DNA of 64,000 bases from the NCBI RefSeq assembly GCF_005886145.1, contig NZ_CP040504.1, forward strand, positions 1,674,001 through 1,738,000, written 5' to 3'. The notes under the pieces were generated by a model that made no database searches, was not told the DNA's origin, and saw only the letters and a list, made by a program, of their open reading frames with translations. This DNA is from Neisseria sp. oral taxon 014 str. F0314. Its GTDB lineage: Bacteria; Pseudomonadota; Gammaproteobacteria; Burkholderiales; Neisseriaceae. Numbering within the stretch: position 1 is the stretch's first letter; each line of letters begins with the position of its first letter. Below are positions 17,778 through 30,879 of this stretch, in pieces. The position numbers and the translations under genes were made by a program.

Positions 17778-20700
17778 ATGAACTATTCGTTTACCGAGAA
17801 AAAACGTATCCGTAAGAGTTTTGCAAAACGAGAGAACGTATTGGACGTTCCCTTTTTGTTGGCAACACAAATTGATTCTTATGCGAAATTTCTGCAATTA
17901 GAAAATGCTTTTGATCAGCGCACTGACGATGGTCTGCAGGCTGCATTTAATTCTATTTTCCCTATCGTAAGCCACAACGGTTATGCGCGTCTGGAGTTTG
18001 TGCATTACACGTTGGGTGAGCCTTTGTTCGATATTCCTGAATGTCAATTGCGAGGAATCACTTATGCCGCCCCCCTGCGCGCGCGTATCCGATTGGTTAT
18101 TTTAGACAAGGAAGCGTCTAAACCGACAGTCAAAGAAGTTCGTGAAAATGAAGTATACATGGGCGAAATCCCATTGATGACTCCAAGCGGTTCGTTTGTC
18201 ATTAATGGTACCGAGCGTGTGATTGTTTCTCAGTTGCATCGTTCTCCCGGTGTGTTCTTTGAGCATGACCGTGGTAAAACCCATTCCTCCGGTAAATTAT
18301 TGTTCTCTGCCCGAATTATTCCTTACCGTGGTTCGTGGTTGGATTTCGAATTTGACCCGAAAGATTTGCTGTATTTCCGCATCGACCGTCGCCGTAAAAT
18401 GCCGGTTACGATTTTGTTGAAGGCTTTGGGCTACAACAATGAGCAGATCTTGGATATTTTCTACGATAAAGAAACGTTCTATCTGTCTGAAAATGGTGTT
18501 CAAACCGATTTGGTTGTAGGTCGTCTGAAAGGTGAAACTGCCAAAGTTGATATCTTGGATAAAGAAGGCAACGTATTGGTTGCTAAAGGTAAACGCATTA
18601 CCGCAAAAAATATCCGTGATATTAGCAATGCGGGATTAACCCGTTTGGATGTGGAGCCGGAAAGCTTGATTGGCAAAGCTTTGGCCGCGGATTTGATTGA
18701 TCCTGAAACGGGTGAAGTATTGGCTGTGGCCAACGATGAAATCACTGAAGAGTTGTTGGCAAAATTTGATATCCATGGTGTAAAACAGCTTACTACGCTT
18801 TACATTAATGAATTGGATCAGGGTGGCTATATTTCCAATACTCTGCGCACTGATGAGACTGCTGATCAGCAAGCAGCGCGTGTTGCGATTTACCGCATGA
18901 TGCGCCCGGGCGAGCCGCCTACCGAGGAAGCTGTCGAGCAATTGTTTAACCGCTTGTTCTTCAGTGAGGACAGCTACGATTTGTCTCGCGTAGGCCGTAT
19001 GAAATTCAATACGCGTACTTATGAGCAAAAATTGTCTGAAGTACAACAGCAGTCTTGGTATGGCCGTTTGTTGAACGAAACTTTCGCAGGTGCTGCCGAA
19101 AAAGGCGGTTATGTTCTGAGCGTCGAAGATATTGTTGCCTCAATTGCTACTTTGGTTGAATTGCGTAACGGTCATGGCGAAGTGGACGATATTGACCACT
19201 TGGGCAACCGTCGTGTGCGTTCGGTAGGTGAGTTGACTGAAAATCAATTCCGCAGTGGTTTGGCTCGTGTGGAACGTGCCGTAAAAGAACGCTTGAATCA
19301 GGCAGAATCAGAAAACTTAATGCCGCATGATTTGATTAATGCAAAACCTGTTTCTGCTGCCATCAAAGAATTCTTCGGCTCAAGCCAATTGAGTCAGTTT
19401 ATGGATCAGACCAACCCCTTATCTGAAGTAACCCATAAGCGCCGTGTCTCTGCGTTAGGCCCGGGTGGTTTGACCCGTGAACGTGCCGGTTTTGAGGTGC
19501 GAGACGTGCATCCGACACACTATGGCCGCGTATGTCCGATTGAAACGCCTGAAGGTCCGAACATCGGTTTGATTAATTCATTGTCCGTTTATGCGCGTAC
19601 CAATGATTATGGTTTCTTGGAAACTCCTTACCGCCGTGTTATCGACGGCAAAGTAACCGAGGAAATCGATTACTTGTCTGCTATCGAAGAAGGTCGTTAT
19701 GTGATTGCACAGGCGAATGCTGATTTGGACAAAGACGGTAATTTGATTGGTGATCTGGTAACTTGTCGTGAAAAAGGCGAAACCATTATGGCAACGCCTG
19801 ACCGTGTGCAATATATGGACGTGGCAACCGGTCAAGTGGTATCCGTAGCGGCATCCCTGATTCCGTTCTTGGAACACGATGATGCGAACCGTGCATTGAT
19901 GGGTGCCAACATGCAACGTCAGGCCGTACCGTGCCTGCGTCCTGAAAAACCGATGGTTGGTACTGGTATTGAGCGTTCTGTTGCCGTTGACTCTGCTACT
20001 GCAATCGTTGCCCGCCGCGGTGGTGTGGTTGAGTATGTTGACGCCAACCGTGTTGTGATTCGTGTTCATGACGATGAAGCGACTGCTGGTGAAGTGGGTG
20101 TTGATATTTACAACTTGGTTAAATTCACCCGTTCCAACCAATCTACCAATATCAACCAACGTCCTGCGGTCAAAGCCGGCGACGTTTTGCAACGCGGCGA
20201 TTTGATTGCTGACGGTGCATCTACTGATTTGGGCGAATTGGCCTTGGGTCAAAACATGACCATCGCCTTCATGCCGTGGAACGGTTATAACTATGAAGAC
20301 TCGATTCTGATTTCCGAAAAAGTGGCTGCAGACGACCGCTATACTTCGATTCACATTGAGGAATTGAATGTCGTTGCCCGCGATACCAAGCTGGGTGCGG
20401 AAGATATCACCCGCGATATTCCGAACTTGTCCGAGCGTATGCAAAACCGTTTGGACGAATCCGGTATCGTTTATATCGGTGCGGAAGTGGAAGCCGGCGA
20501 TGTATTGGTTGGTAAAGTAACGCCTAAAGGCGAAACCCAACTGACTCCGGAAGAAAAACTGTTGCGCGCCATCTTCGGCGAAAAAGCATCCGACGTAAAA
20601 GACACTTCGCTGCGTATGCCTACCGGCATGAGCGGTACGGTTATCGACGTTCAAGTCTTTACCCGCGAAGGGATCCAACGCGACAAACGTGCCCAATCCA

Positions 20701-21956
20701 TTATCGATTCCGAGCTGAAACGTTACCGTCAAGACTTGGGCGACCAGTTGCGTATTTTCGATAACGACGCATTCGACCGTATTGAGCGTATGATCGTCGG
20801 CCAAAAAGCCAATGGTGGTCCGATGAAGCTGGCCAAAGGCAGCGAAATCTCGACAGAGTATCTGGCGGGTCTGCCTAGCAAACACGATTGGTTCGATATC
20901 CGTTTGTCTGATGAAGACCTGGCCAAACAATTAGAACTGATTAAATTGAGTCTGCAACAAAAACGCGAAGAAGCGGACGAGTTGTACGAAATCAAGAAGA
21001 AAAAACTGACTCAAGGCGACGAATTGCAGCCTGGCGTACAAAAAATGGTGAAAGTCTTTATCGCCATCAAACGCCGTCTGCAAGCCGGTGACAAAATGGC
21101 GGGCCGCCACGGTAACAAAGGTGTGGTATCGCGTATTCTGCCTGTGGAAGACATGCCGTACATGGCGGACGGTCGTCCTGTGGACATCGTACTGAACCCG
21201 TTGGGCGTACCTTCCCGTATGAATATCGGTCAGATTTTGGAAGTTCACTTGGGTTGGGCAGCAAAAGGTATCGGCGAGCGTATCGACCGTATGCTGAAAG
21301 AACAACGCAAAGCCAGCGAGTTGCGCGAGTTCTTGAACAAACTCTACAACGGCAGCGGTAAGAAAGAAGATTTGGATGCCTTGACTGATGAAGAAATCAT
21401 CGAACTGGCTTTCAACCTGCGTAAAGGCGCATCTTTCGCATCACCGGTGTTTGATGGTGCGAAAGAATCCGAAATCCGCGAAATGCTGAACTTGGCTTAT
21501 CCGAGCGATGATCCTGAAGTCGAAAAATTGGGCTTTAACGACAGCAAAACCCAAATCACGCTGTATGACGGACGCTCTGGCGAACCGTTTGACCGCAAGG
21601 TAACAGTAGGTGTGATGCACTATCTGAAGCTGCACCACTTGGTTGACGAAAAAATGCACGCGCGTTCTACCGGTCCGTACAGTCTGGTTACTCAACAGCC
21701 TCTGGGCGGTAAAGCTCAGTTCGGTGGCCAACGTTTCGGTGAGATGGAGGTTTGGGCGCTGGAAGCATACGGCGCAGCCTACACGCTGCAAGAGATGTTG
21801 ACCGTGAAGTCCGACGACGTAACAGGCCGTACCAAAATGTACGAGAACATAGTCAAAGGCGAGCACAAAATCGATGCCGGTATGCCTGAGTCCTTCAACG
21901 TATTGGTTAAAGAGATTCGCTCACTGGGCTTGGATATCGATTTGGAACGTTACTAA
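17778..21956 (+). CDS. rpoB: RNA polymerase beta subunit
   Basis: A 1392-residue beta subunit forming the catalytic core with beta'. Start ATG at 17778 follows CGGAGTG and gives [15 protein letters not shown]; an upstream in-frame extension lacks a ribosome site. The rifampicin pocket reads [16 protein letters not shown] with [14 protein letters not shown], wild type at the usual resistance positions (D, H and S). A variant DUS (near 18521) encodes GRLKG. Full length. Confidence 0.98.
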   Translation: MNYSFTEKKRIRKSFAKRENVLDVPFLLATQIDSYAKFLQLENAFDQRTDDGLQAAFNSIFPIVSHNGYARLEFVHYTLGEPLFDIPECQLRGITYAAPLRARIRLVILDKEASKPTVKEVRENEVYMGEIPLMTPSGSFVINGTERVIVSQLHRSPGVFFEHDRGKTHSSGKLLFSARIIPYRGSWLDFEFDPKDLLYFRIDRRRKMPVTILLKALGYNNEQILDIFYDKETFYLSENGVQTDLVVGRLKGETAKVDILDKEGNVLVAKGKRITAKNIRDISNAGLTRLDVEPESLIGKALAADLIDPETGEVLAVANDEITEELLAKFDIHGVKQLTTLYINELDQGGYISNTLRTDETADQQAARVAIYRMMRPGEPPTEEAVEQLFNRLFFSEDSYDLSRVGRMKFNTRTYEQKLSEVQQQSWYGRLLNETFAGAAEKGGYVLSVEDIVASIATLVELRNGHGEVDDIDHLGNRRVRSVGELTENQFRSGLARVERAVKERLNQAESENLMPHDLINAKPVSAAIKEFFGSSQLSQFMDQTNPLSEVTHKRRVSALGPGGLTRERAGFEVRDVHPTHYGRVCPIETPEGPNIGLINSLSVYARTNDYGFLETPYRRVIDGKVTEEIDYLSAIEEGRYVIAQANADLDKDGNLIGDLVTCREKGETIMATPDRVQYMDVATGQVVSVAASLIPFLEHDDANRALMGANMQRQAVPCLRPEKPMVGTGIERSVAVDSATAIVARRGGVVEYVDANRVVIRVHDDEATAGEVGVDIYNLVKFTRSNQSTNINQRPAVKAGDVLQRGDLIADGASTDLGELALGQNMTIAFMPWNGYNYEDSILISEKVAADDRYTSIHIEELNVVARDTKLGAEDITRDIPNLSERMQNRLDESGIVYIGAEVEAGDVLVGKVTPKGETQLTPEEKLLRAIFGEKASDVKDTSLRMPTGMSGTVIDVQVFTREGIQRDKRAQSIIDSELKRYRQDLGDQLRIFDNDAFDRIERMIVGQKANGGPMKLAKGSEISTEYLAGLPSKHDWFDIRLSDEDLAKQLELIKLSLQQKREEADELYEIKKKKLTQGDELQPGVQKMVKVFIAIKRRLQAGDKMAGRHGNKGVVSRILPVEDMPYMADGRPVDIVLNPLGVPSRMNIGQILEVHLGWAAKGIGERIDRMLKEQRKASELREFLNKLYNGSGKKEDLDALTDEEIIELAFNLRKGASFASPVFDGAKESEIREMLNLAYPSDDPEVEKLGFNDSKTQITLYDGRSGEPFDRKVTVGVMHYLKLHHLVDEKMHARSTGPYSLVTQQPLGGKAQFGGQRFGEMEVWALEAYGAAYTLQEMLTVKSDDVTGRTKMYENIVKGEHKIDAGMPESFNVLVKEIRSLGLDIDLERY

Positions 21957-21962
21957 ACAGAA

Positions 21963-21996
21963 GTTTTCAGACGGCCTCTCTAGGTCGTCTGAAAAA
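21963..21996 (+). terminator. DUS/variant-DUS hairpin inside the rpoB-rpoC gap
   Basis: TTTTCAGACGGCCT is followed 5 bases later by AGGTCGTCTGAAAA, giving a 14-base stem with one G-U or C-A type mismatch in the core. Both dialects of DUS are combined in one hairpin, with no T-run after it. It could fine-tune readthrough from rpoB to rpoC. Confidence 0.5.
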
Positions 21997-22121
21997 GCGG
22001 TTGCAGAATAAGAATGAATTAATCGAAATCTGAAAATATCAGGTCGTCTGAAACCGTAACGTACCGTTTCCAATATCGAAAATCCGCCATGCGGTAAAAA
22101 TACTTCCTTCAAGGAGCAAAA

Positions 22122-25100
22122 ATGAATTTGTTGAACTTATTTAATCCGTTGCAAACTGCTGGCATGGAAGAAGAGTTTGATGCCATCAAAATCGGCATTG
22201 CTTCTCCCGAAACCATCCGTTCATGGTCTTACGGCGAAGTTAAAAAGCCTGAAACCATCAACTATCGTACGTTCAAACCTGAGCGTGACGGTCTGTTCTG
22301 CGCCAAAATCTTTGGTCCGGTCAAAGACTACGAATGCTTGTGCGGGAAATATAAACGCTTGAAATTTAAAGGTGTAACCTGTGAAAAATGTGGCGTGGAA
22401 GTGACTTTGTCCAAAGTACGCCGCGAACGCATGGGTCATATCGAATTGGCCGCACCTGTTGCACATATTTGGTTCTTGAAATCCCTGCCTTCTCGTTTGG
22501 GTATGGTGTTGGACATGACTTTGCGCGACATCGAGCGCGTATTGTACTTTGAAGCATTTGTTGTGACCGACCCCGGCATGACTCCGCTGCAACGCCGTCA
22601 ATTGCTGACTGAAGATGACTACTACAACAAACTGGACGAATACGGCGACGATTTCGATGCCAAAATGGGTGCAGAAGGTATCCGCGAATTGTTGCGCACC
22701 TTGGATGTGGCAGGCGAAATCGAAATCCTGCGCCAAGAGCTTGAGTCGACCGGTTCTGATACCAAAATCAAAAAAATCGCTAAACGCTTGAAAGTATTGG
22801 AAGCCTTCCATCGTTCCGGTATGAAACTGGAGTGGATGATTATGGACGTGCTGCCGGTATTGCCGCCTGATTTGCGTCCTCTGGTTCCGTTGGATGGCGG
22901 TCGTTTTGCCACTTCCGATTTGAATGATTTGTACCGTCGCGTCATCAACCGTAACAACCGTCTGAAACGCTTGCTGGAACTGCACGCTCCTGACATCATT
23001 GTCCGCAACGAAAAACGTATGTTGCAAGAAGCGGTTGACTCGCTGTTGGATAACGGCCGTCGCGGTAAAGCCATGACCGGCGCCAACAAACGTCCGCTGA
23101 AATCGTTGGCCGACATGATTAAAGGTAAGGGCGGTCGTTTCCGTCAAAACCTGCTGGGTAAACGTGTGGACTACTCCGGTCGTTCCGTGATTACCGTAGG
23201 TCCATACCTGCGTCTGCACCAATGCGGTCTGCCGAAAAAAATGGCTTTGGAACTGTTCAAACCGTTCATTTTCCATAAACTGGAAAAACAAGGTCTGGCC
23301 TCTACTGTTAAAGCAGCGAAAAAATTGGTAGAACAAGAAGTACCGGAAGTATGGGACATCTTGGAAGAAGTCATTCGCGAACATCCTATTATGCTGAACC
23401 GTGCGCCGACCCTGCACCGTTTGGGTATTCAAGCGTTTGAACCCATCCTGATTGAAGGTAAAGCCATTCAGTTGCATCCGTTGGTATGTGCCGCGTTTAA
23501 CGCCGACTTTGACGGTGACCAAATGGCGGTACACGTTCCATTGAGCCTGGAAGCACAAATGGAAGCGCGCACCCTGATGCTGGCTTCAAACAACGTATTG
23601 TCTCCTGCAAACGGTGAACCGATTATCGTACCTTCCCAAGACATCGTATTGGGTCTGTACTACATGACCCGCGACCGCATCAATGCCAAAGGTGAGGGCA
23701 GTCTGTTTGCTGATGTGAAAGAAGTGCATCGTGCATACCATACCAAACAGGTTGAGCTGGGTACGAAAATCACCGTACGTCTGCGCGAATGGGTGAAAAA
23801 CGAAGCTGGCGAATTCGAACCAGTCGTTACCCGCTACGAAACGACTGTCGGTCGTGCATTGTTGAGCGAAATCCTGCCTAAAGGCCTGCCGTTCGAATAC
23901 ATCAACAAAGCGCTGAAGAAAAAAGAAATTTCCAAGCTGATTAACGCATCGTTCCGTCTGTGCGGCTTGCGCGATACGGTTATCTTCGCCGACCACTTGA
24001 TGTATACCGGTTTCGGATTCGCAGCCAAAGGCGGTATTTCCATTGCTGTTGACGACATGGAGATTCCGAAAGAAAAAGCGGCCTTGTTGGCTGAAGCCAA
24101 TGCCGAGGTTAAAGAAATCGAAGACCAATACCGTCAAGGTTTGGTAACCAACGGCGAACGCTACAATAAAGTGGTGGATATTTGGGGTCGTGCTGGCGAT
24201 AAAATCGCTAAAGCGATGATGGATAACTTGTCCAAACAAAAAGTTATCGACCGTGACGGCAACGAAGTCGATCAAGAGTCATTCAACTCCATCTATATGA
24301 TGGCCGACTCCGGTGCTCGTGGTTCTGCGGCTCAGATTAAACAGTTGTCCGGTATGCGTGGCTTGATGGCAAAACCAGACGGCTCGATTATTGAAACGCC
24401 GATTACCTCAAACTTCCGCGAAGGTCTGACCGTATTGCAATACTTTATTGCGACCCACGGTGCGCGTAAGGGTTTGGCGGATACCGCATTGAAAACCGCG
24501 AACTCCGGTTACCTGACCCGTCGTCTGGTAGACGTAACTCAAGACTTGGTCGTTGTTGAAGACGATTGTGGTACTTCAGACGGCTTTGTCATGAAGGCAG
24601 TCGTACAAGGTGGTGATGTGATTGAAGCATTGCGCGATCGTATTTTGGGTCGTGTTACCGCGTCTGACGTTGTCGATCCGTCAAGTGGCGAAACCTTGGT
24701 TGAAGCCGGTACGTTGTTGACTGAAAAACTGGTGGATATGATTGACCAATCCGGTGTGGATGAAGTCAAAGTTCGTACCCCGATTACTTGTAAAACCCGC
24801 CATGGCTTGTGTGCGCACTGTTACGGTCGCGACTTGGCCCGAGGCAAATTGGTGAATGCCGGTGAGGCAGTCGGCGTGATTGCCGCTCAGTCTATCGGTG
24901 AACCGGGTACCCAGTTGACCATGCGTACGTTCCACATCGGTGGTGCGGCATCCCGTGCGGCAGCAGCCAGCCAAGTTGAAGCCAAATCCAACGGTACGGC
25001 ACGATTCAGCAGCCAAATGCGTTATGTTGCCAACAACAAAGGCGAATTGGTCGTCATCGGCCGTTCTTGCGAAGTCGTTATCCATGATGACATCGGTCGT

Positions 25101-26309
25101 GAACGCGAACGCCACAAAGTACCTTACGGTGCGATCTTGATGGTTCAAGATGGTGAAGCCATTAAAGCCGGTCAAACGTTGGCAACTTGGGATCCGCATA
25201 CCCGTCCGATGATCACCGAACATGCAGGTTGGGTGAAATTCGAAAATGTTGAAGAGGGTGTAACCGTTGCCAAACAAACTGACGATGTAACCGGTTTGTC
25301 CACTTTGGTAGTTATTGACGGTAAACGCCGCTCCAGCAGTGCATCCAAACTGCTGCGTCCGACTGTGAAACTGTTGGATGAAAACGGTTTGGAAGTATGT
25401 ATTTCTGGCACTTCGACTCCAGTATCAATGACATTCCCTGTTGGAGCGGTGATTACTGTGCGTGAAGGTCAGGAGGTTGGCAAAGGCGACGTATTGGCAC
25501 GTATTCCTCAGGCAACATCGAAAACCCGTGATATTACCGGGGGGTTACCGCGAGTAGCAGAACTGTTTGAGGCGCGTATTCCTAAAGATGCAGGCATGTT
25601 GGCCGAAATTACCGGTACTGTTTCATTTGGTAAGGAAACGAAAGGCAAGCAACGTCTAATTATCACTGATAGCGAGGGTGTGGCGTATGAGACTTTGATT
25701 TCTAAAGAGAAACAAATTTTAGTACATGACGGCCAAGTGGTAAATCGCGGTGAAACTATTGTGGATGGTGCTGTAGATCCGCACGATATTTTGCGCCTGA
25801 AAGGTATTGAGGCCCTAGCTCGCTACATCGTCCAAGAAGTGCAAGAAGTTTACCGTCTCCAAGGGGTGAAGATTTCCGATAAACACATCGAAGTTATTAT
25901 TCGCCAAATGCTGCGTCGAGTGAACATAGTTGATTCGGGTGAAACAGTATTCATTACCGGCGAGCAGGTGGAACGCGGTGACGTTATGGCTGAAAATGAA
26001 AAAGCAGTTGCCGAAAATAAAGAACCTGCACGTTATGAGAATGTATTGTTAGGTATCACTAAGGCATCCTTGTCCACCGACAGCTTCATTTCAGCTGCAT
26101 CGTTCCAAGAAACAACCCGCGTACTGACTGAAGCCGCCATTATGGGCAAGCAAGATGAATTGCGTGGTTTGAAAGAGAACGTGATTGTTGGTCGTCTGAT
26201 TCCTGCTGGTACAGGTTTGACTTACCACCGTAGCCGCCATCAGCAGTGGGATGACGTGGAGCAGATAGCTACCGAGACCGAAAATCTTTCTAATGTTGCC
26301 ACCAAATGA
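22122..26309 (+). CDS. rpoC: RNA polymerase beta' subunit
   Basis: A 1395-residue beta' subunit. The N-terminal zinc ribbon ([20 protein letters not shown]), the catalytic magnesium loop NADFDGDQM, the bridge-helix/trigger-loop region ([16 protein letters not shown]) and the second zinc site with [15 protein letters not shown] are intact. An internal 10-base DUS core (near 24576) encodes SDGF. It ends before a very strong terminator. Confidence 0.98.
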   Translation: MNLLNLFNPLQTAGMEEEFDAIKIGIASPETIRSWSYGEVKKPETINYRTFKPERDGLFCAKIFGPVKDYECLCGKYKRLKFKGVTCEKCGVEVTLSKVRRERMGHIELAAPVAHIWFLKSLPSRLGMVLDMTLRDIERVLYFEAFVVTDPGMTPLQRRQLLTEDDYYNKLDEYGDDFDAKMGAEGIRELLRTLDVAGEIEILRQELESTGSDTKIKKIAKRLKVLEAFHRSGMKLEWMIMDVLPVLPPDLRPLVPLDGGRFATSDLNDLYRRVINRNNRLKRLLELHAPDIIVRNEKRMLQEAVDSLLDNGRRGKAMTGANKRPLKSLADMIKGKGGRFRQNLLGKRVDYSGRSVITVGPYLRLHQCGLPKKMALELFKPFIFHKLEKQGLASTVKAAKKLVEQEVPEVWDILEEVIREHPIMLNRAPTLHRLGIQAFEPILIEGKAIQLHPLVCAAFNADFDGDQMAVHVPLSLEAQMEARTLMLASNNVLSPANGEPIIVPSQDIVLGLYYMTRDRINAKGEGSLFADVKEVHRAYHTKQVELGTKITVRLREWVKNEAGEFEPVVTRYETTVGRALLSEILPKGLPFEYINKALKKKEISKLINASFRLCGLRDTVIFADHLMYTGFGFAAKGGISIAVDDMEIPKEKAALLAEANAEVKEIEDQYRQGLVTNGERYNKVVDIWGRAGDKIAKAMMDNLSKQKVIDRDGNEVDQESFNSIYMMADSGARGSAAQIKQLSGMRGLMAKPDGSIIETPITSNFREGLTVLQYFIATHGARKGLADTALKTANSGYLTRRLVDVTQDLVVVEDDCGTSDGFVMKAVVQGGDVIEALRDRILGRVTASDVVDPSSGETLVEAGTLLTEKLVDMIDQSGVDEVKVRTPITCKTRHGLCAHCYGRDLARGKLVNAGEAVGVIAAQSIGEPGTQLTMRTFHIGGAASRAAAASQVEAKSNGTARFSSQMRYVANNKGELVVIGRSCEVVIHDDIGRERERHKVPYGAILMVQDGEAIKAGQTLATWDPHTRPMITEHAGWVKFENVEEGVTVAKQTDDVTGLSTLVVIDGKRRSSSASKLLRPTVKLLDENGLEVCISGTSTPVSMTFPVGAVITVREGQEVGKGDVLARIPQATSKTRDITGGLPRVAELFEARIPKDAGMLAEITGTVSFGKETKGKQRLIITDSEGVAYETLISKEKQILVHDGQVVNRGETIVDGAVDPHDILRLKGIEALARYIVQEVQEVYRLQGVKISDKHIEVIIRQMLRRVNIVDSGETVFITGEQVERGDVMAENEKAVAENKEPARYENVLLGITKASLSTDSFISAASFQETTRVLTEAAIMGKQDELRGLKENVIVGRLIPAGTGLTYHRSRHQQWDDVEQIATETENLSNVATK

Positions 26310-26322
26310 TTAGGTAAGACTT

Positions 26323-26372
26323 GAAAATAAAGAAACCGCAGATTTTGGTCTGCGGTTTCTTTATTTTCAGAC
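26323..26372 (+). terminator. Strong terminator after rpoC
   Basis: Perfect 20-base arms (26323-26342 and 26349-26368) enclose TTTTGG. The last bases of the right arm run directly into a DUS (TTTTCAGACGGCCT), so the uptake sequence is fused to the terminator's T-tract. Confidence 0.85.
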
Positions 26373-26420
26373 GGCCTCTCAATCTTAACTGAATAAAAAT
26401 ACACAGTTTTAATCAGTTAC

Positions 26421-26450
26421 TTGACTAAACTCTTGCAATAAAAATATAAT
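26421..26450 (+). promoter_or_regulatory. Promoter of the str operon
   Basis: TTGACT and a perfect TATAAT are separated by 18 bases, about 55 bases upstream of rpsL and after the rpoC terminator. Confidence 0.75.
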
Positions 26451-26505
26451 TCCACTCTTGCTGACATGGTGTCGGCAAGTATTTAACTCAACAGGATGAG
26501 AAAAT

Positions 26506-26877
26506 ATGCCAACTATCAACCAATTGGTACGCAAAGGCCGTCAAAAGCCCGTGTACGTAAACAAAGTGCCTGCACTGGAAGCTTGCCCGCAAAAACGCGG
26601 TGTGTGCACCCGTGTATACACAACTACCCCTAAAAAACCTAACTCTGCATTGCGTAAAGTATGTAAAGTTCGCCTGACCAACGGTTTTGAAGTGATTTCA
26701 TACATCGGCGGTGAAGGCCACAACCTGCAAGAACACAGCGTCGTACTGATTCGCGGCGGTCGTGTAAAAGACTTGCCGGGTGTACGTTACCACACTGTGC
26801 GCGGTTCCTTGGATACTGCAGGTGTTAAAGACCGTAAACAAGCCCGTTCTAAATACGGTGCTAAGCGTCCTAAATAA
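26506..26877 (+). CDS. rpsL: 30S ribosomal protein S12
   Basis: A 123-residue decoding-centre protein. The streptomycin-determining segments [13 protein letters not shown] and [13 protein letters not shown] are wild type, predicting streptomycin sensitivity at this locus. First gene of the str operon. Confidence 0.98.
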   Translation: MPTINQLVRKGRQKPVYVNKVPALEACPQKRGVCTRVYTTTPKKPNSALRKVCKVRLTNGFEVISYIGGEGHNLQEHSVVLIRGGRVKDLPGVRYHTVRGSLDTAGVKDRKQARSKYGAKRPK

Positions 26878-26897
26878 TTACAGGGACTTAAATAGGC

Positions 26898-26931
26898 ACG
26901 TCGGCCGCCTAAGTTGAACAACGGCCGAGTA
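26898..26931 (+). promoter_or_regulatory. Possible S7 translational operator
   Basis: A hairpin with CGGCCG arms (26902-26907, 26922-26927) lies in the 117-base rpsL-rpsG spacer, where S7 binds its own message in E. coli. Recognised by position and structure only. Confidence 0.4.
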
Positions 26932-26994
26932 AGTGAATGCTCTTTTGGGTATTCATGGGAATTGACCCGACTGAATAGATTAAAGGAAATTAAA

Positions 26995-27465
26995 ATGCCA
27001 AGACGTAGAGAAGTCCCCAAGCGCGATGTGTTGCCTGATCCTAAATTCGGCAGCGTCGAGCTGACTAAATTCATGAACGTATTGATGATTGACGGTAAAA
27101 AATCTGTTGCCGAGCGTATCGTTTACGGTGCATTGGAGCAAATCGAGAAAAAAACCGGCAAAGCAGCAATCGAAGTATTCAACGAAGCCATTGCAAACGC
27201 TAAACCTATCGTGGAAGTGAAAAGCCGCCGTGTAGGTGGTGCAAACTACCAAGTTCCTGTTGAGGTTCGTCCTTCACGCCGTCTGGCTCTTGCAATGCGC
27301 TGGGTTCGCGATGCGGCCCGCAAACGTGGTGAGAAATCCATGGACCTGCGTTTGGCAGGCGAATTGATTGATGCGTCCGAAGGTCGCGGCGGTGCGTTGA
27401 AAAAACGTGAAGAAGTACACCGCATGGCTGAAGCAAACAAAGCATTCTCTCACTTCCGTTTCTAA
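26995..27465 (+). CDS. rpsG: 30S ribosomal protein S7
   Basis: A 156-residue assembly protein of the 30S head. ATG at 26995 follows AAAGGA and gives the conserved [10 protein letters not shown]; an in-frame extension upstream would be unconserved. Full length, with [16 protein letters not shown] and the C-terminal [15 protein letters not shown]. Confidence 0.97.
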   Translation: MPRRREVPKRDVLPDPKFGSVELTKFMNVLMIDGKKSVAERIVYGALEQIEKKTGKAAIEVFNEAIANAKPIVEVKSRRVGGANYQVPVEVRPSRRLALAMRWVRDAARKRGEKSMDLRLAGELIDASEGRGGALKKREEVHRMAEANKAFSHFRF

Positions 27466-27483
27466 TTTTGAAAGGCTAATAAA

Positions 27484-29589
27484 ATGGCTCGTAAGACCCC
27501 GATCAGCCTGTACCGCAACATCGGTATTTCCGCCCATATTGACGCGGGTAAAACCACTACTACAGAACGTATTTTGTTCTATACCGGTTTGACCCACAAA
27601 TTGGGCGAGGTACATGATGGCGCGGCTACTACCGACTACATGGAACAAGAGCAAGAGCGTGGTATTACCATTACCTCTGCTGCCGTAACTTCCTACTGGT
27701 CCGGTATGGCGAAACAATTTCCCGAACACCGTTTTAACATCATCGACACCCCGGGACACGTTGACTTTACCGTAGAGGTAGAGCGTTCTATGCGTGTATT
27801 GGATGGTGCGGTAATGGTTTACTGTGCGGTGGGCGGTGTTCAGCCACAATCTGAAACCGTATGGCGTCAAGCCAACAAATACCAAGTGCCACGCTTGGCG
27901 TTTGTAAATAAAATGGACCGTCAAGGTGCCAACTTCTTCCGCGTTGTCGAGCAAATGAAAACCCGTTTGCGCGCAAACCCTGTACCTATCGTAATCCCGG
28001 TTGGTGCAGAAGACAGCTTCAGCGGCGTTGTTGACCTGCTGAAAATGAAATCCATCATCTGGAACGAAGCTGATAAAGGTACAACCTTTACCTATGGCGA
28101 CATTCCTGCCGAGTTGGTTGAAACTGCTGAAGAATGGCGTCAAAACATGATTGAAGCTGCAGCAGAAGCCAGCGAAGAATTGATGGATAAATACTTGGGC
28201 GGCGACGAGCTGACTGAGGAAGAAATCGTAGGCGGATTGCGTCAACGTACTCTGGCAGGCGAAATCCAACCTATGTTGTGTGGTTCTGCATTTAAAAACA
28301 AAGGTGTTCAACGTATGTTGGATGCAGTTGTGGAATTGCTGCCTGCTCCTACTGATATTCCTCCCGTTCAAGGTGTTAACCCTAACACTGAAGAAGCCGA
28401 CAGCCGTCAAGCCAGCGATGAAGAGAAATTCTCTGCATTGGCATTCAAAATGTTGAACGACAAATACGTTGGTCAGCTGACTTTCATTCGCGTTTACTCT
28501 GGTGTCGTGAAATCCGGTGATACCGTATTGAACTCTGTAAAAGGTACTCGTGAACGTATCGGTCGTTTGGTACAAATGACTGCTGCAGACCGTACTGAAA
28601 TTGAAGAAGTACGTGCTGGCGATATCGCAGCCGCTATCGGTCTGAAAGACGTTACTACCGGTGAAACCTTGTGTGCGGAAAGCGCACCGATTATCTTGGA
28701 ACGCATGGAATTCCCTGAGCCGGTAATCCATATTGCCGTTGAGCCGAAAACCAAAGCCGACCAAGAGAAAATGGGTATCGCTCTGAACCGTCTGGCTAAA
28801 GAAGACCCTTCTTTCCGTGTCCGTACAGACGAGGAATCTGGTCAAACCATTATTTCCGGTATGGGTGAGCTGCACTTGGAAATTATTGTTGACCGTATGA
28901 AACGCGAATTCGGCGTGGAAGCAAATATCGGTGCGCCTCAAGTGGCTTACCGCGAAACTATCCGCAAAGAAGTTGAAGCCGAATACAAACACGCCAAACA
29001 ATCCGGTGGTAAAGGTCAATACGGTCACGTTGTGATCAAAATGGAACCTATGGAGCCGGGTGGCGCAGGTTACGAATTTATCGACGAAATTAAAGGTGGT
29101 GTGATTCCTCGCGAATTCATTCCGTCTGTCGATAAAGGTATCCGTGATACCCTGCCTAACGGTATCGTTGCAGGCTACCCTGTAGTTGACGTACGCGTAC
29201 GTTTGATCTTCGGTTCTTCACACGATGTCGACTCCTCTCAACTGGCCTTCGAATTGGCTGCTTCCCAAGCTTTCAAAGAAGGTATGCGTAAAGCTAATCC
29301 TGCTCTGCTTGAGCCAATCATGGCAGTTGAAGTGGAAACTCCTGAAGAATACATGGGTGATGTAATGGGCGACTTGAACCGTCGTCGCGGCGTCGTATTG
29401 GGTATGGATGATGACGGTATCGGCGGTAAAAAAGTCCGTGCCGAAGTACCTCTGGCAGAAATGTTCGGTTATTCGACCGACCTGCGTTCTGCAACCCAAG
29501 GCCGCGCTACTTACTCTATGGAGTTCAAGAAATATTCTGAAGCTCCTGCCCACGTAGCTGCTGCTGTAACTGAAGCCCGTAAAGGCTAA
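27484..29589 (+). CDS. fusA: Elongation factor G
   Basis: A 701-residue translocase GTPase. G1 AHIDAGKTT, switch I RGITIT, G3 DTPGHVDF and G4 NKMD are present, followed by domains II-V. It lies 18 bases after rpsG. Nothing unusual is seen. Confidence 0.98.
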   Translation: MARKTPISLYRNIGISAHIDAGKTTTTERILFYTGLTHKLGEVHDGAATTDYMEQEQERGITITSAAVTSYWSGMAKQFPEHRFNIIDTPGHVDFTVEVERSMRVLDGAVMVYCAVGGVQPQSETVWRQANKYQVPRLAFVNKMDRQGANFFRVVEQMKTRLRANPVPIVIPVGAEDSFSGVVDLLKMKSIIWNEADKGTTFTYGDIPAELVETAEEWRQNMIEAAAEASEELMDKYLGGDELTEEEIVGGLRQRTLAGEIQPMLCGSAFKNKGVQRMLDAVVELLPAPTDIPPVQGVNPNTEEADSRQASDEEKFSALAFKMLNDKYVGQLTFIRVYSGVVKSGDTVLNSVKGTRERIGRLVQMTAADRTEIEEVRAGDIAAAIGLKDVTTGETLCAESAPIILERMEFPEPVIHIAVEPKTKADQEKMGIALNRLAKEDPSFRVRTDEESGQTIISGMGELHLEIIVDRMKREFGVEANIGAPQVAYRETIRKEVEAEYKHAKQSGGKGQYGHVVIKMEPMEPGGAGYEFIDEIKGGVIPREFIPSVDKGIRDTLPNGIVAGYPVVDVRVRLIFGSSHDVDSSQLAFELAASQAFKEGMRKANPALLEPIMAVEVETPEEYMGDVMGDLNRRRGVVLGMDDDGIGGKKVRAEVPLAEMFGYSTDLRSATQGRATYSMEFKKYSEAPAHVAAAVTEARKG

Positions 29590-29599
29590 TCAGGCAAAT

Positions 29600-29638
29600 A
29601 GGTCGCCTGAAAGGCTGAAATGATTTTTCAGACGACCT
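29600..29638 (+). terminator. Variant-DUS hairpin between fusA and tuf
   Basis: AGGTCGCCTGAAA (29600-29612) pairs with TTTCAGACGACCT (29626-29638) with one mismatch. It is a decayed inverted pair of the AGGTCGTCTGAA dialect, and may be an attenuator rather than a full stop because tuf and rpsJ follow. Confidence 0.45.
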
Positions 29639-29677
29639 CTGTTCTTTAATCGATCTTTAATGTAAAGGAATTAGCTC

Positions 29678-30862
29678 ATGGCTAAGGAAAAATTTGAACG
29701 AAGCAAACCGCACGTAAACGTTGGCACCATCGGTCACGTTGACCATGGTAAAACCACTCTGACTGCTGCTTTGACTACTATTTTGGCTAAAAAATTCGGT
29801 GGCGCTGCAAAAGCTTACGACCAAATCGACAACGCTCCCGAAGAAAAAGCCCGCGGTATTACCATCAATACCTCACACGTAGAATACGAAACCGAAACCC
29901 GCCACTACGCACACGTAGACTGCCCGGGCCACGCCGACTACGTTAAAAACATGATTACCGGTGCCGCACAAATGGACGGCGCAATCCTGGTATGTTCCGC
30001 TGCCGACGGCCCTATGCCGCAAACCCGCGAACACATCCTGTTGGCCCGCCAAGTAGGCGTACCTTACATCATCGTGTTCATGAACAAATGCGACATGGTT
30101 GACGATGCCGAGCTGTTGGAACTGGTTGAAATGGAAATCCGTGACTTGCTGTCAAGCTACGACTTCCCAGGCGACGACTGCCCGATCGTACAAGGTTCTG
30201 CACTGAAAGCCTTGGAAGGCGACGCAGCTTACGAAGAAAAAATCTTCGAACTGGCTGCCGCATTGGACAGCTACATCCCGACTCCTGAGCGTGCCGTGGA
30301 CAAACCGTTCCTGCTGCCTATCGAAGACGTATTTTCTATCTCCGGCCGTGGTACTGTAGTAACCGGTCGTGTAGAGCGTGGTGTCATCCACGTTGGTGAC
30401 GAGATCGAAATCGTAGGTCTGAAAGAAACCCAAAAAACCACTTGTACCGGTGTTGAGATGTTCCGCAAACTGCTGGACGAAGGTCAGGCAGGTGACAACG
30501 TAGGCGTATTGCTGCGCGGTACCAAACGTGAAGAAGTGGAACGCGGTCAAGTATTGGCTAAACCGGGTACCATCACTCCGCACACCAAATTCAAAGCAGA
30601 AGTGTACGTATTGAGCAAAGAAGAGGGTGGTCGTCATACTCCGTTCTTTGCTAACTACCGTCCTCAATTCTACTTCCGTACTACCGACGTAACCGGCGCG
30701 GTTACTTTGGAAGAAGGTGTAGAAATGGTTATGCCTGGTGAGAACGTAGCTATTACTGTAGAACTGATTGCACCTATCGCTATGGAAGAAGGTCTGCGCT
30801 TTGCGATTCGCGAAGGTGGCCGTACCGTAGGTGCGGGTGTGGTTTCTTCTATCATCGCTTAA
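29678..30862 (+). CDS. tuf: Elongation factor Tu, copy 2
   Basis: A 394-residue EF-Tu with the same protein sequence as the copy at 13001-14185. Synonymous differences are few over most of the gene and a little denser towards the 3' end, for example around 30650-30670. It lies in the str operon between fusA and rpsJ, and has a good ribosome site (AAAGGA). Confidence 0.98.
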   Translation: MAKEKFERSKPHVNVGTIGHVDHGKTTLTAALTTILAKKFGGAAKAYDQIDNAPEEKARGITINTSHVEYETETRHYAHVDCPGHADYVKNMITGAAQMDGAILVCSAADGPMPQTREHILLARQVGVPYIIVFMNKCDMVDDAELLELVEMEIRDLLSSYDFPGDDCPIVQGSALKALEGDAAYEEKIFELAAALDSYIPTPERAVDKPFLLPIEDVFSISGRGTVVTGRVERGVIHVGDEIEIVGLKETQKTTCTGVEMFRKLLDEGQAGDNVGVLLRGTKREEVERGQVLAKPGTITPHTKFKAEVYVLSKEEGGRHTPFFANYRPQFYFRTTDVTGAVTLEEGVEMVMPGENVAITVELIAPIAMEEGLRFAIREGGRTVGAGVVSSIIA

Positions 30863-30879
30863 TTGAAGGATATCGATAA

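Noticed and set aside
19578..20930. A 450-codon open frame on the minus strand inside rpoB, and a similar 445-codon one inside rpoC (22221-23558)
   Set aside because: These mirror the codon pattern of rpoB/rpoC, have Phe/Gln/His-rich composition, no recognisable domain and no ribosome site. They are antisense shadows.
13001..30862. The duplicated tuf as an assembly error
   Set aside because: The two copies have different flanks and several synonymous differences, and two tuf genes are normal in proteobacteria.
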